Below are positions 27,748 to 37,376 of a stretch of DNA of 64,000 nucleotides, one piece after another; position 1 is the first letter of the stretch; each line of letters opens with the position of its first letter. This stretch comes from Pseudorhodobacter sp. E13 (lineage in GTDB: Bacteria > Pseudomonadota > Alphaproteobacteria > Rhodobacterales > Rhodobacteraceae). A model generated the notes under the pieces. It was not told the origin of the DNA. It made no database searches and saw only the letters and a program-made list of their open reading frames with translations. The position numbers and the translations under genes were made by a program. The stretch spans positions 124,001-188,000 of the forward strand of contig NZ_RPEN01000156.1 in NCBI RefSeq assembly GCF_003991405.1, given 5' to 3'.

Positions 27748-28932
27748 ATGAAAGCAAGCGATATCAAAGACGAAGATAGTTTGCGGCTATGGCTGGACGC
27801 TCGGCCCCTTGCTGAAACTATTACCATTTCTCAGCGGGTTGCTTTGCGGGTTGCACCCGTTTGGTTCGCGGCCATGGAAACAGCTTGGGATAATGAAGGC
27901 AAGTTCTCAAATCTTGCGCATCTGCGCCTGCTTATCACTGCTGTGGCAACGGGCGCAAATCAAACGCAAACCATGATAAGGGTCGGGCAGGTCGTATTCA
28001 ACACTGCCATAAGTCGGCTTGCCTTTTCATCGCGCATCGCCAATCCCGTCAAGGTGCCGATATCAGGGCCCGATCAATCTGATCTTGAGCCAGCATGGGC
28101 CGCCCGTGCGGCTGCTGGTTATGCGCTTAAGCTTGCATTTGATCCGACCTCCGCAATCCTACGTAGCTCAGACCTCGTATTTGCCGCAAGAGCGGCATCG
28201 CGATTGAATTTTAAGGGCGTTTGGGAACGTATCAAGTTAGACTGCGCCAAGATGGAAGAAGGGCAGGCATTGGATGGCGTACCGCTTTGGGGCAGCATCT
28301 CGAACCCGTTCCAAGTTGAAATGAAACGGACGCGCACCCGCTGGGCACAACCCAATTCCCCCTACACCTTCTGGCTCCGCTGGTATGAGGCCGCGCTTGA
28401 GGGGCGGTCGCTCAACCCTGAACTCGAACGCGATATTGCCCTGATCCCCAATGCCGAATGGGAAAAAGGGGCTGCGCATATCGCGGGGCTGATCGCGCTG
28501 ATCGAAGAACGCTTTGACCTCAAAGCCCAAGTCCAAGCCTTGCGCCAACAACTTACCTTCGCCCAAACCGCCCCTGCCGATGCCGCCCATCGCGGCCACA
28601 ACCAGCCACCGGAATTGATCGACAGCGCACCAGAGGTGCAGCGCCAGATTACCATCATTTTTGACACGCTTGATGACGCCGAAAAGGAACTCTCCAAATT
28701 CGCCCCATCGCCGTCACGGCTTAAGGTGATTGGTGAGGCACTTTTGAATTCTGCCGCAATCATAGCGAGGTATTGTGGTGGCATTGCGAACAAGGCCGTC
28801 GGCGCAGCCGCAGTTGCGTTTGGAACTGCGGGTGGTGCGTTGGCGGCGGCCAAGCTGATCCAATTTGTGACACCAGTCAAAACTTTAGGCCAATCCATAA
28901 CCGATTTCGCACTAAAATGGCTCGGTGGTTAG
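27748..28932 (+). CDS. Unknown protein with GHNQPPE motif, flanked by direct repeats
   Basis: Hypothetical 394-residue protein. Residues 205-256 ([14 protein letters not shown], then [12 protein letters not shown]) resemble a segment I know from uncharacterised alphaproteobacterial proteins, and [11 protein letters not shown] follows at 282-292. Residues 343-375 are Gly/Ala-rich and hydrophobic, possibly one membrane segment or helical hairpin. A coiled-coil-like region is at 250-272. The ATG at 27748 is taken as the start because the earlier open frame is made of the flanking repeat. It interrupts DUF2484-murB, carries less GC-biased codons than its neighbours, and has no mobility gene. I cannot assign a function. 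Confidence 0.7.
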   Translation: MKASDIKDEDSLRLWLDARPLAETITISQRVALRVAPVWFAAMETAWDNEGKFSNLAHLRLLITAVATGANQTQTMIRVGQVVFNTAISRLAFSSRIANPVKVPISGPDQSDLEPAWAARAAAGYALKLAFDPTSAILRSSDLVFAARAASRLNFKGVWERIKLDCAKMEEGQALDGVPLWGSISNPFQVEMKRTRTRWAQPNSPYTFWLRWYEAALEGRSLNPELERDIALIPNAEWEKGAAHIAGLIALIEERFDLKAQVQALRQQLTFAQTAPADAAHRGHNQPPELIDSAPEVQRQITIIFDTLDDAEKELSKFAPSPSRLKVIGEALLNSAAIIARYCGGIANKAVGAAAVAFGTAGGALAAAKLIQFVTPVKTLGQSITDFALKWLGG

Positions 28933-28947
28933 TCGGGACCTTCGCCC

Positions 28948-29034
28948 GGGACGCCCAAAGGGTTCCGGGCCGCGCCCGTCCCGCCCCATGGGCGGGCGCG
29001 ATGGCGCCCACCCCGGGCCGGGCGCTGCCCTGTG
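28948..29034 (+). repeat. Right copy of the approximately 86-bp direct repeat
   Basis: Begins GGGACGCCCAAAG, 15 bp after the stop of the unknown gene, and ends GCCCTGTG. About 90% identical to the left copy. The centre, CCGCCCCATGGGCGG, is nearly palindromic. The two copies could be remnants of recombination-mediated insertion, or members of a dispersed Rhodobacteraceae repeat. Confidence 0.85.
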
Positions 29035-29216
29035 AACCACGTAATTTCGTCGAAACACCCCTAGCCCCGTTTCTGGCCCCATCCCATAGGCTTTCTGGTA
29101 GGTTTCTGGGGTCTTTAGCTCTCGTTAACACTTGCCTCGCCCAGACCCGGCACGTTTTTGCGCATCTGGTCCAAAGCCTGCTTGCCGAAATCAAGCGCTG
29201 GCGTTACCAAGCCGGC

Positions 29217-30173
29217 ATGACCCAAGATATGCCCCATTCCATGCCCCCCGTGCGCGGCACCTTGACCCCGAACCGGCCTTTGGCCGATCTGACCTGGCTG
29301 CGCGTGGGTGGCCCTGCGGATTGGCTGTTTCAGCCTGCCGATGCGGATGATCTGGCGGCGTTTCTGGCGGCTTTGCCTGCCGATGTGCCTGTGTTTCCGA
29401 TGGGGGTCGGCTCTAACCTCATTGTGCGGGATGGCGGCTTGCGGGCGGTGGTGATCCGACTGGGACGCGGCTTCAACAGCATTGAAATTCAAGGGGATAG
29501 GGTGATCGCCGGGGCGGCGGCGCTGGATGCGCATGTGGCCCGCAAGGCCGCCGATGCGGGGCTGGACCTGACCTTTCTGCGCACCATTCCGGGTGCTATC
29601 GGCGGGGCCGTGTGCATGAATGCGGGCTGCTATGGGCTTTATACCGCCGATGTGGTCGAGACGGTGCAGATCATCACACGCACAGGGCAGGCCAAAACCC
29701 TGACGGCCTCTGAACTGGGCTTTGGCTATCGCCAGTCGGCCCTGCCCGAAGGCGCTGTGGTCATCGCGGCGACCTTTCGTGCGCCAAAGGGCAACCCGCA
29801 GGAGTTGCATGACAAAATGGCCGACCAACTGGCCAAGCGCGATGCCACCCAACCGACCAAGGACCGTAGCGCAGGCTCTACCTTCCGCAATCCGGCGGGG
29901 TTTTCCTCGACCGGGCGGGCCGATGATGTGCATGACCTGAAGGCCTGGAAGGTGATTGACGACGCCGGGATGCGGGGTGCTACCCGTGGTGGCGCGCAGA
30001 TGAGCCAGATGCATTCCAACTTTCTGATCAACTCCGGTGGCGCAACCGCCGCAGATTTGGAAGAATTGGGCGAAGATGTGCGAAAAAGGGTTTTCGAACA
30101 CTGCGGAATAACGTTAGAGTGGGAAATCAAGCGCGTTGGCGAACCAGCGCCGAAAATAACGAATAACGAATAA
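29217..30173 (+). CDS. murB: UDP-N-acetylenolpyruvoylglucosamine reductase
   Basis: FAD enzyme that reduces enolpyruvyl-UDP-GlcNAc to UDP-MurNAc with NADPH. Conserved parts: [44 protein letters not shown], then [10 protein letters not shown] with the catalytic Ser, and the final glutamate region [16 protein letters not shown]. The 318-residue form starts at ATG 29217; the upstream ribosome-binding site is weak, and a second ATG four codons later is possible. The frame is open further upstream but runs into the direct repeat. Confidence 0.94.
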   Translation: MTQDMPHSMPPVRGTLTPNRPLADLTWLRVGGPADWLFQPADADDLAAFLAALPADVPVFPMGVGSNLIVRDGGLRAVVIRLGRGFNSIEIQGDRVIAGAAALDAHVARKAADAGLDLTFLRTIPGAIGGAVCMNAGCYGLYTADVVETVQIITRTGQAKTLTASELGFGYRQSALPEGAVVIAATFRAPKGNPQELHDKMADQLAKRDATQPTKDRSAGSTFRNPAGFSSTGRADDVHDLKAWKVIDDAGMRGATRGGAQMSQMHSNFLINSGGATAADLEELGEDVRKRVFEHCGITLEWEIKRVGEPAPKITNNE

Positions 30174-30210
30174 CAAGAAACAGGCCAAAAAAGGCCTTGA
30201 GGCAGTAAAT

Positions 30211-31134
30211 ATGGTGGGCATGTCGAGCGGGGCAGCCTCCAAAGTGGTCGTATTGATGGGCGGACCTTCTGCAGAGCGGGAGGTGTCCTTGTCATCCGGG
30301 CACGAATGCGCGCAGGCGCTGTTGGAGGCCGGGTATGAGGTGGTTTCGGTGGATGCCGGGGCAGACCTTTGCGCGCGTTTAGCGGAAATCAAACCTGACG
30401 TTGTGTTCAATGCCCTGCATGGTCGCTGGGGCGAGGATGGCTGCGTGCAGGGTTTGCTGGAATGGATGCGCATTCCGTATACGCATTCCGGGGTTCTGGC
30501 CTCGTCTCTGGCGATGGACAAGGAAAAATCGAAAGCCGCGTTTCGGGCGGCGGGCCTGCCGGTGGTGGCCAGCGTTCTGGCCGCGCGGGATGAGGTGTGC
30601 AAACGCCATGTCTTGCCGCCCCCCTATGTGGTGAAACCGAATAACGAAGGCTCCTCTGTCGGGGTCTATATCGTGCATGAAGCCGCCAATGCGCCGCCGC
30701 AGCTTTCGGCGGAAATGCCTGCCGTGGTGATGGTGGAAACCTATGCGCCGGGGCGGGAACTGACGACTGCCGTGCTGGGCGACCGGGCCTTGGCGGTGAC
30801 GGATATCATCGTGGATGGGTGGTATGACTATCACGCCAAATATTCGGTCGGCGGGTCGCGCCATGAAATCCCCGCCAATATCCCGCAAGAGATTTCAGAG
30901 GCTTGCAAGGATTACGCCTTGCGCGCCCATCGCGCCCTTGGTTGCCGTGGCCTGTCGCGCACCGATTTCCGCTGGGATGAGGCGCGCGGGCTGGAGGGCT
31001 TGATCCTTCTGGAAACCAACACCCAACCCGGCATGACGCCCACATCGCTTGCGCCGGAACAGGCGGGGGCGGTGGGCCTGTCTTTCCCCGATCTGTGCCG
31101 CTGGATTGTAGAGGATGCCTCATGCGACCGCTAA
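30211..31134 (+). CDS. ddl: D-alanine-D-alanine ligase
   Basis: ATP-grasp ligase making the D-Ala-D-Ala dipeptide for MurF. The start region [19 protein letters not shown] (residues 12-30) is typical, as are [33 protein letters not shown] and the metal-binding end [20 protein letters not shown]. At 307 residues it is full length. The start at 30211 has GAGG about 12 bases upstream; an ATG three codons later is also possible. Its last 13 bases overlap ftsQ. Confidence 0.95.
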   Translation: MVGMSSGAASKVVVLMGGPSAEREVSLSSGHECAQALLEAGYEVVSVDAGADLCARLAEIKPDVVFNALHGRWGEDGCVQGLLEWMRIPYTHSGVLASSLAMDKEKSKAAFRAAGLPVVASVLAARDEVCKRHVLPPPYVVKPNNEGSSVGVYIVHEAANAPPQLSAEMPAVVMVETYAPGRELTTAVLGDRALAVTDIIVDGWYDYHAKYSVGGSRHEIPANIPQEISEACKDYALRAHRALGCRGLSRTDFRWDEARGLEGLILLETNTQPGMTPTSLAPEQAGAVGLSFPDLCRWIVEDASCDR

Positions 31135-32033
31135 GCGCCCCCGCCCGCCATCCCCGCCCCGACCGCAGCGCCCCGCGCCGCGATCCCGCCCCCAGCCGCA
31201 TTGCCTATCGCATGCAACGGCTGTGGCTGACGCCGGCCATCCGCACCGCGCTACGGGTCGGGCTTCCGGCCTTTGTGCTGGCCTTTGGTGTGGGCATTTA
31301 CCTTGCCGATACCGAACGGCGGGAGTCGCTGGGCTCTGTCTATACCGATCTGCGCGAGAAAATTAAGAACCGTCCGGAATTCATTGTAAAGCTGCTGTCG
31401 GTCGAAGGCGCATCGCCGGATCTGTCGGAGGCTGTGCGCACCACGCTGGCGCTGCCTTTGCCGCAAAGCTCGCTTGATCTTGATCTGGAGGCCGCCCGCG
31501 CCCGCATTGCCACGCTGCGCGCGGTGGCCGATGTGGATGTGCGGGTGCAATCGGGTGGCATCTTGCAGGTCACGATCACCGAGCGCGAACCTGCGTTTGT
31601 CTGGCGCGATGCGGCGGGGCTGTGGCTGGTGGATGAAACCGGCACCCGCGTGGCCGAAATCCATGACCGCAATGACCGCGCCGATCTGCCGCTGATCGTG
31701 GGGCAGGGCGCCGATGCGGCGATTGCCGAGGCGCAGCAAATCCTGCTGTCTGCCGGGCCTTTGCTGCCGCGCCTGCGCGGCCTTGTCCGCATGGGCGAAC
31801 GGCGCTGGGATATCGTGCTGGACCGCGATCAACGCATCCTGCTGCCCGTCGATCAACCCATTGCCGCGCTGGACCGTCTGATTGCATTGGATCAGGCGCA
31901 AGAGCTTTTGGCCCGCGATATCGTGGCCGTCGACCTTCGTTTGCAAAACCGCCCCTCGTTGCGGCTTGCCCCTTATGCTTTGGCTGAAATGCGCCGCGCA
32001 CGCGGCATTATCCCTGCGGAGAACGACCTATGA
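31122..32033 (+). CDS. ftsQ: Cell division protein FtsQ
   Basis: Bitopic divisome scaffold linking early and late division proteins. The 303-residue product has a basic, proline-rich cytoplasmic part of about 45 residues, one membrane helix (about 45-65), then a POTRA domain ([21 protein letters not shown]) and the beta domain with [10 protein letters not shown] and [12 protein letters not shown]. The ATG lies inside the ddl end with GAGG seven bases before it. It overlaps ftsA by 4 bases. Confidence 0.92.
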   Translation: MRPLSAPARHPRPDRSAPRRDPAPSRIAYRMQRLWLTPAIRTALRVGLPAFVLAFGVGIYLADTERRESLGSVYTDLREKIKNRPEFIVKLLSVEGASPDLSEAVRTTLALPLPQSSLDLDLEAARARIATLRAVADVDVRVQSGGILQVTITEREPAFVWRDAAGLWLVDETGTRVAEIHDRNDRADLPLIVGQGADAAIAEAQQILLSAGPLLPRLRGLVRMGERRWDIVLDRDQRILLPVDQPIAALDRLIALDQAQELLARDIVAVDLRLQNRPSLRLAPYALAEMRRARGIIPAENDL

Positions 32034-33364
32034 CCGATCTCTATCAATCCCAGCGTGCCATGCGCAACATCCGCCGCGCCGCCATGCAGCGCGGGGTGAT
32101 TGCGATTTTGGATATCGGCTCCAGCAAGGTGGGCTGTCTGATCCTGCGGTTTGATGACACCGACAACCTGCGCGAGATGGAAGGCATCGGTTCCATGGCC
32201 GGGCAATCCTCTTTCCGGGTGATCGGGGCTGCGACCACACGGTCGCGCGGGGTGCGCTTTGGCGAGATCGCCGTGATGAATGAAACCGAGCGGGCCATCC
32301 GCACCGCTGTGCAATCGGCGCAGAAAATGGCGAATGTGCGGGTCGATCATGTGATCGCCTGTTTCTCGGGGGCAGAGCCGCGCAGCTATGGGCTGGCAGG
32401 CGAGTGGGATTTGCAGGACTCGGTTGTGACCGAGCAAGACGTGGCCCGCGTTCTGGCGGCCTGCGAAGTGCCGGATGTGGGCGAGGGGCGCGAGGTGCTG
32501 CACGCCCAGCCCGTGAACTTTGCGCTGGATCACCGTTCGGGCCTTGGCGATCCGCGCGGGCAGATCGGCAACCGTCTGTCTTGCGATATGCATTTGCTGA
32601 CGGTGGATGCCGCCGTTGTGCAAAACCTGATCTATTGCCTGAAACGCTGCGATCTGGAACTCGCTGGGATGGCGTCTTCGGCCTATGTGTCCGGCATTTC
32701 GTCGCTGGTCGAGGATGAGCAGGAACTGGGTGCTGCCTGCATTGATATGGGCGGCGGGGCGACCGGGATTTCGGTGTTCATGAAAAAGCACATGATCTAT
32801 GCCGATAGCGTGCGCATGGGCGGCGATCATGTCACATCCGATATTTCCAAGGGCTTGCAGGTGCCGCTGACCACGGCGGAACGCATCAAGACCAAATTCG
32901 GCGGCGTGCATGCCACCGGGATGGATGACCGCGAGATGATCGAGATCGGCGGCGACAGTGGCGATTGGGAAAAAGACCGCCGCCAAGTCAGCCGGACCGA
33001 GGTGATCGGCATCATGCGCCCGCGTGTCGAGGAAATTCTGGAAGAGGCCCGCGCCCGTCTGGACGCCGCAGGCTTTGACCATTTGCCCAGCCAGCAGATC
33101 GTGCTGACCGGAGGCGGCAGCCAGATCCCGGGCCTTGATGGTCTGGCCGCGCGTATTCTTGGCCAACGGGTCCGGCTTGGCCGTCCGTTGCGCGTGCAAG
33201 GCTTGCCGCAAGCGGCCACCGGACCTGCGTTTTCCTCGGCTGTGGGGCTGTGCCTGTTTGCGGCGCACCCGCAGGATGAATGGTGGGATTTCGAAATCCC
33301 GGCAGAGCGTTACCCCGCGCGGTCGCTCAAGCGCGCTTTGAAATGGTTCAAGGACAACTGGTAA
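32030..33364 (+). CDS. ftsA: Cell division protein FtsA
   Basis: Actin-like ATPase that anchors FtsZ to the membrane. Phosphate-binding parts are visible: DIGSSKVGCLIL from residue 28, CIDMGGGATGISVF in the middle and LTGGGSQIPGLDGLAARIL near residue 362. The last residues, SLKRALKWFKDNW, form the amphipathic membrane-targeting helix. The product is 444 residues. It is followed by a 181-bp gap with a DnaA box before ftsZ. Confidence 0.96.
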   Translation: MTDLYQSQRAMRNIRRAAMQRGVIAILDIGSSKVGCLILRFDDTDNLREMEGIGSMAGQSSFRVIGAATTRSRGVRFGEIAVMNETERAIRTAVQSAQKMANVRVDHVIACFSGAEPRSYGLAGEWDLQDSVVTEQDVARVLAACEVPDVGEGREVLHAQPVNFALDHRSGLGDPRGQIGNRLSCDMHLLTVDAAVVQNLIYCLKRCDLELAGMASSAYVSGISSLVEDEQELGAACIDMGGGATGISVFMKKHMIYADSVRMGGDHVTSDISKGLQVPLTTAERIKTKFGGVHATGMDDREMIEIGGDSGDWEKDRRQVSRTEVIGIMRPRVEEILEEARARLDAAGFDHLPSQQIVLTGGGSQIPGLDGLAARILGQRVRLGRPLRVQGLPQAATGPAFSSAVGLCLFAAHPQDEWWDFEIPAERYPARSLKRALKWFKDNW

Positions 33365-33465
33365 CCACAATATCCAGCCAATTTGTCGACATCCCGCGAA
33401 AAGCGGCGTGTTTTCGCCCATATTTTGTGGTGAAAGCACGTTTTTTTCGTGACCTTTGGGTTGGT

Positions 33466-33474
33466 TGTGGATAA
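33466..33474 (-). promoter_or_regulatory. Perfect DnaA box upstream of ftsZ
   Basis: The minus strand reads TTATCCACA, the strongest E. coli DnaA box, 72 bp before the ftsZ start in the 181-bp ftsA-ftsZ gap. In Caulobacter DnaA activates ftsZ transcription, so a replication-linked control is a reasonable inference. Confidence 0.6.
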
Positions 33475-33545
33475 GATTTGTGGAATATCGGGACTGAAAG
33501 CGCTGGCTAAAGGCGCAGGGACACTTATAGGCAGGCGGACTGGCA

Positions 33546-35210
33546 ATGACACTTAACTTGATGATGACTTCGCAGCGCGAAGAACTGAAGCCTCGGATCA
33601 CCGTGTTTGGTGTTGGTGGTGCGGGCGGCAATGCTGTCAACAACATGATCGACCAGCAACTGGAAGGCGTTGAGTTTGTGGTTGCAAACACCGATGCCCA
33701 AGCGCTTCAGCAAAGCCGCGCCAGCTCTACCATCCAGATGGGTCTGAAAGTGACCGAAGGTCTGGGCGCAGGGGCCCGCCCCAGCGTGGGGGCCGCCGCC
33801 GCCGAAGAAACCATCGAAGAAATTGTCGACCATCTGGCGGGCGCGCATATGTGCTTTATCACCGCGGGTATGGGTGGTGGCACCGGCACCGGCGCTGCCC
33901 CGATCATCGCGCAAGCGGCGCGGGAATTGGGCGTTCTGACGGTGGGTGTTGTTACCAAGCCGTTCCAGTTCGAAGGCAACAAACGTATGCGGCAAGCCGA
34001 AGAAGGCATTGAAGCGCTTCAGAAAGTTGTCGACACGCTGATCATCATCCCGAACCAGAACCTGTTCCGTCTGGCGAATGAGCGGACCACCTTTACCGAA
34101 GCTTTCGCCATGGCCGATGACGTGCTGTATCAGGGCGTCAAAGGTGTGACCGATCTGATGGTGCGTCCCGGCCTGATCAACCTCGACTTTGCCGATGTGC
34201 GCGCCGTGATGGACGAAATGGGCAAGGCGATGATGGGCACCGGCCAAGCCGAAGGTGACAACCGCGCCGTTGAAGCGGCCGAGAAAGCCATTGCCAACCC
34301 GCTGCTGGATGAAATCAGCCTGCATGGCGCCAAAGGTGTGTTGATCAACATCACCGGCGGCTATGATCTGACCCTGTTCGAACTGGACGAAGCGGCGAAT
34401 ATCATCCGCGAAAAGGTTGATCCGGACGCGAATATCATCGTCGGCTCCACGCTGGATACCTCGATGGAAGGCAGCCTGCGGGTGTCTGTGGTTGCCACCG
34501 GGATTGATGCGAACGTGGCGCAGACAGACTCGCCCGTGGCACGCCGTTCCTTGGCCAAGCCGCTGCCGACTAGCTTTACCGCGCCCGAACCGGAAGCAAA
34601 GCCGGAACCCGCGCGCCCGGCGCTGACCGTTTCGTCGGCGACCATGGTTCAGCCCGCACCGCGCCCGGCCGCCGCGCCACAACCGGCACCGGTGCAGGAA
34701 GCTGCGCCCACGCTGTTCGATCGTGAGCCTGCTGCACCTGCGCGGGCAGAGCGCGAATATGTCGAGGAAACCGACGATCTGCCGCCCCCGGCCTATCGCC
34801 CGCAGCCTGCCGCCCAGCCGCAACCGCGCGCCATGACGGCACCGCTGGATTCTGACGCGTCGGAATTTGTGGCCCCGCGTCCGCGCCCCACTGGCACCCC
34901 GTCGCCCGAGGCGCTGGCCCGGTTGCAAGCCGCTGTGTCGAAATCGCCTGCACAGCAACGCCCGATGGCCCCGCCGCAGCCCGCAGCCCAACCGGCCGCG
35001 CGTCAGGCCGAGGCTCCGCGTCCGCGCTTTGGCATCGGCTCGCTGATCAACCGTATGGCAGGCCATGGCGATGCGCCGGCAGAGCGCGGGTCTGCCCAGC
35101 CGCAAGTCAGCCGCCAGCACCCCGCTGCCAGCTATGACGAGGAGCCGGAGATGAGCGCAGATCAGGAACGGATCGAGATTCCGGCTTTCCTGCGCCGTCA
35201 GGCCAACTGA
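33546..35210 (+). CDS. ftsZ: Cell division GTPase FtsZ
   Basis: Tubulin-like GTPase forming the Z ring. The GTP-binding signature [10 protein letters not shown] lies near residues 110-119, with [15 protein letters not shown] near the start. The globular domain ends around residue 320. A long Pro/Ala/Gln-rich disordered linker of over 200 residues follows, as in alphaproteobacteria. The C-terminal peptide [12 protein letters not shown] binds FtsA and other partners. At 554 residues it is longer than E. coli FtsZ only because of the linker. A strong terminator follows. Confidence 0.97.
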   Translation: MTLNLMMTSQREELKPRITVFGVGGAGGNAVNNMIDQQLEGVEFVVANTDAQALQQSRASSTIQMGLKVTEGLGAGARPSVGAAAAEETIEEIVDHLAGAHMCFITAGMGGGTGTGAAPIIAQAARELGVLTVGVVTKPFQFEGNKRMRQAEEGIEALQKVVDTLIIIPNQNLFRLANERTTFTEAFAMADDVLYQGVKGVTDLMVRPGLINLDFADVRAVMDEMGKAMMGTGQAEGDNRAVEAAEKAIANPLLDEISLHGAKGVLINITGGYDLTLFELDEAANIIREKVDPDANIIVGSTLDTSMEGSLRVSVVATGIDANVAQTDSPVARRSLAKPLPTSFTAPEPEAKPEPARPALTVSSATMVQPAPRPAAAPQPAPVQEAAPTLFDREPAAPARAEREYVEETDDLPPPAYRPQPAAQPQPRAMTAPLDSDASEFVAPRPRPTGTPSPEALARLQAAVSKSPAQQRPMAPPQPAAQPAARQAEAPRPRFGIGSLINRMAGHGDAPAERGSAQPQVSRQHPAASYDEEPEMSADQERIEIPAFLRRQAN

Positions 35211-35230
35211 ATCCGATCAAATCTATCCTG

Positions 35231-35259
35231 AAAAAGGTCCGTGAGAGCGGGCCTTTTTT
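35231..35259 (+). terminator. Rho-independent terminator after ftsZ
   Basis: AAAAAGGTCC pairs with GGGCCTTTTT around an 8-nt loop and ends in a six-T run, 20 bp after the ftsZ stop. It marks the end of the main dcw transcript, so lpxC needs its own promoter in the remaining 210 bp, in which I see no clear consensus. Confidence 0.88.
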
Positions 35260-35469
35260 GTTGTAAAATCATCGGTTTGCACGCCTGTAGGCGGTCTTTT
35301 GCGCCCTGTCTTGCCTTTTGTAACAGAAGGTCACAAAGAGTGAGTTGTTGCGGGCAACCCCGCCGCTTATTTACAATTCACCGAAAAGCCCGCGACGGGT
35401 TTCCTGTGGATCACCACAAGAATGCAGGTTAATCGGTTAAAAAAATAGAAACGGCCGGAAGGTTATATC

Positions 35470-36390
35470 GTGCAACATACTGTAAAATCCGACGTGGTTT
35501 TCGAAGGGACCGGGCTGCATAGCGGCAAGCCGGTTCGTATGGTTGTCAAACCTGCCTCTGCTGATTACGGCATCTGGTTTCGTCGCACCGATCTGGACAG
35601 CGACGACACCCTGATCCCGGCGCGGTGGGATGCGGTTGTGCCCTCTCGGCTGTGCACGCTGGTTGCCAATGCGGCTGGCCATTCCGTTTCGACGATTGAA
35701 CATATCATGGCCGCTCTCGCTGGGCTTGGCATTCACAATGCCTTGATCGAGATTGATGGCCCCGAGGTTCCGATCCTCGATGGCTCCTCGCGCCCGTTTG
35801 TGGCCGGGTTGCTGGCCAAAGGCACCCGGACCCAAGCCGCCCCCGTGCGCGCCATCCGCGTGCTGAAGTCGATTGAGGTGCGTGAAGGCGATGCGGTTGC
35901 GCGGCTGGACCCGTCTGACATGCTGGAAATCGACTTCCGCATTGATTTTGAGGACGCGGCAATTGGTCGTCAGGAAAAAACGCTGAACATGTCCAATGGC
36001 GCCTTCGTGCGTGAGCTGTGCGACAGCCGCACCTTCTGCCGTCAGGCTGATGTGGATGCAATGCGCGCCAATGGTTTGGCCTTGGGCGGCAATATGGAAA
36101 ACGCCGTGGTGTTTGAAGGCGATCGCGTCTTGTCGCCGGGCGGTCTGCGCCATGCCGATGAACCTGTGCGCCATAAAATGCTGGATGCGTTGGGTGATCT
36201 GGCGCTGGCCGGAGGGCCGATTCTGGGCCGCTACACCGGCTTGCGGGCTGGCCATGCGATGACCAACCGCCTGCTGCGCGCGCTGTTCGCACAAAGCGAC
36301 GCATGGGAAATTGTGGATTGCGGCCAACCGACCGGGCAAAAACTGCCGGGTGTCGGGGTTTTGCGCTCAGATATCCCAGTTCACATCTAA
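35470..36390 (+). CDS. lpxC: UDP-3-O-acyl-GlcNAc deacetylase
   Basis: Zinc amidase of the first committed step of lipid A synthesis. The start QHTVKSDVVFEGTGLHSGKP is typical. Zinc ligands are visible: H78 in STIEHIMAALAGLGIHN, and H235 with D239 in RHKMLDALGD. Length 306 is normal. The start codon is GTG with GGAAGG nine bases upstream. It is transcribed separately after the ftsZ terminator and is followed by bamD, so outer-membrane genes are grouped. Confidence 0.95.
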   Translation: MQHTVKSDVVFEGTGLHSGKPVRMVVKPASADYGIWFRRTDLDSDDTLIPARWDAVVPSRLCTLVANAAGHSVSTIEHIMAALAGLGIHNALIEIDGPEVPILDGSSRPFVAGLLAKGTRTQAAPVRAIRVLKSIEVREGDAVARLDPSDMLEIDFRIDFEDAAIGRQEKTLNMSNGAFVRELCDSRTFCRQADVDAMRANGLALGGNMENAVVFEGDRVLSPGGLRHADEPVRHKMLDALGDLALAGGPILGRYTGLRAGHAMTNRLLRALFAQSDAWEIVDCGQPTGQKLPGVGVLRSDIPVHI

Positions 36391-36500
36391 CCTGCACCGA
36401 AAGGTGAAAGGCGTTTTGCGCACCGGATTTTTCTGTGCTAGGACAGAACAAACCCGGCGCTCAAACGCTGGAATTTGCAGGATTATGGGGTAGGCGGAAG

Positions 36501-37340
36501 ATGGCAGGCGTTAAGGTGCGCGCACAGTTCCTTTGGGCAGCGCTGATCATTGCGGGCCTTTCAGGCTGTGGCGGCGGGCAGGATGAGGTTCCGCTCGACA
36601 GTTTGACCGCAGAAGATATCTATAAACGTGGTGAACTGGCGTTGGAGACATCTCGCAAGCCAGACACTGCGATTCGCTATTTTTCCGAGGTCGAACGGCT
36701 TTATCCCTATTCGGAATGGGCGAAGCGGTCGTTGATCATGCAGGCGTTCAGCCAGCACAAGGCCAAGAATTATGAAGATGCCCGCGCCTCGGCGCAGCGC
36801 TACCTTGATCTTTACCCCGCCGAAGAAGATGCCGCCTACGCGCAATATCTTTTGGCGCTGTCCTATTACGACCAGATTGATGAGGTGGGCCGCGATCAGG
36901 GTCTGACCTTCCAGGCGCTGCAAGGCATGCGCGACGTGATCGAGAAATATCCCGACAGCGAATATGCGCGCTCGGCCATTCTGAAGTTTGATCTGGCCTT
37001 TGACCATCTGGCGGCCAAGGAAATGGAAATCGGGCGGTATTACCTGAAAAAGGGCCAGTATACCGCTGCCATCAACCGTTTCCGCGTGGTGGTGCAGGAT
37101 TTCCAGACCACGACCCATACGGCAGAGGCGTTGCACCGCTTGGTGGAGGCCTATCTTGCGCTTGGCCTGACGGATGAGGCGCAGACGGCTGGGGCCATTC
37201 TGGGCTATAACTACCAGTCCAGCCCGTTCTATGATGACAGCCATCGTTTGCTGACAGGTCGCGGCCTGTCGATGGAAGCGAAAGGCGAAAGCTGGTTGCG
37301 TAAAGTCTATCGGCAGGTCATTCAGGGCAAGTGGTTGTAA
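36501..37340 (+). CDS. bamD: Outer-membrane assembly lipoprotein BamD
   Basis: Lipoprotein of the BAM complex that inserts beta-barrel proteins. A signal peptide ends in the lipobox LSGC, giving Cys23 as the lipidated residue. TPR-like repeats follow, recognisable in AEDIYKRGELALE, AIRYFSEVERLYPYSEWAKRS and NYEDARASAQRYLDLYP. Length 279 is normal for the alphaproteobacterial form. AGGCGGA lies just upstream of the ATG. The gene is 110 bp after lpxC and 36 bp before recN. Confidence 0.93.
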   Translation: MAGVKVRAQFLWAALIIAGLSGCGGGQDEVPLDSLTAEDIYKRGELALETSRKPDTAIRYFSEVERLYPYSEWAKRSLIMQAFSQHKAKNYEDARASAQRYLDLYPAEEDAAYAQYLLALSYYDQIDEVGRDQGLTFQALQGMRDVIEKYPDSEYARSAILKFDLAFDHLAAKEMEIGRYYLKKGQYTAAINRFRVVVQDFQTTTHTAEALHRLVEAYLALGLTDEAQTAGAILGYNYQSSPFYDDSHRLLTGRGLSMEAKGESWLRKVYRQVIQGKWL

Positions 37341-37376
37341 GGGCGGTGCGCTTTGGCGTGCCCTGCGGGATAGTGG

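Noticed and set aside
18373-29216. Integrated phage or transposon around the inserted genes
   Set aside because: No integrase, transposase, tRNA target or terminal inverted repeat is visible; only the direct repeats at 27610 and 28948 suggest recombination.
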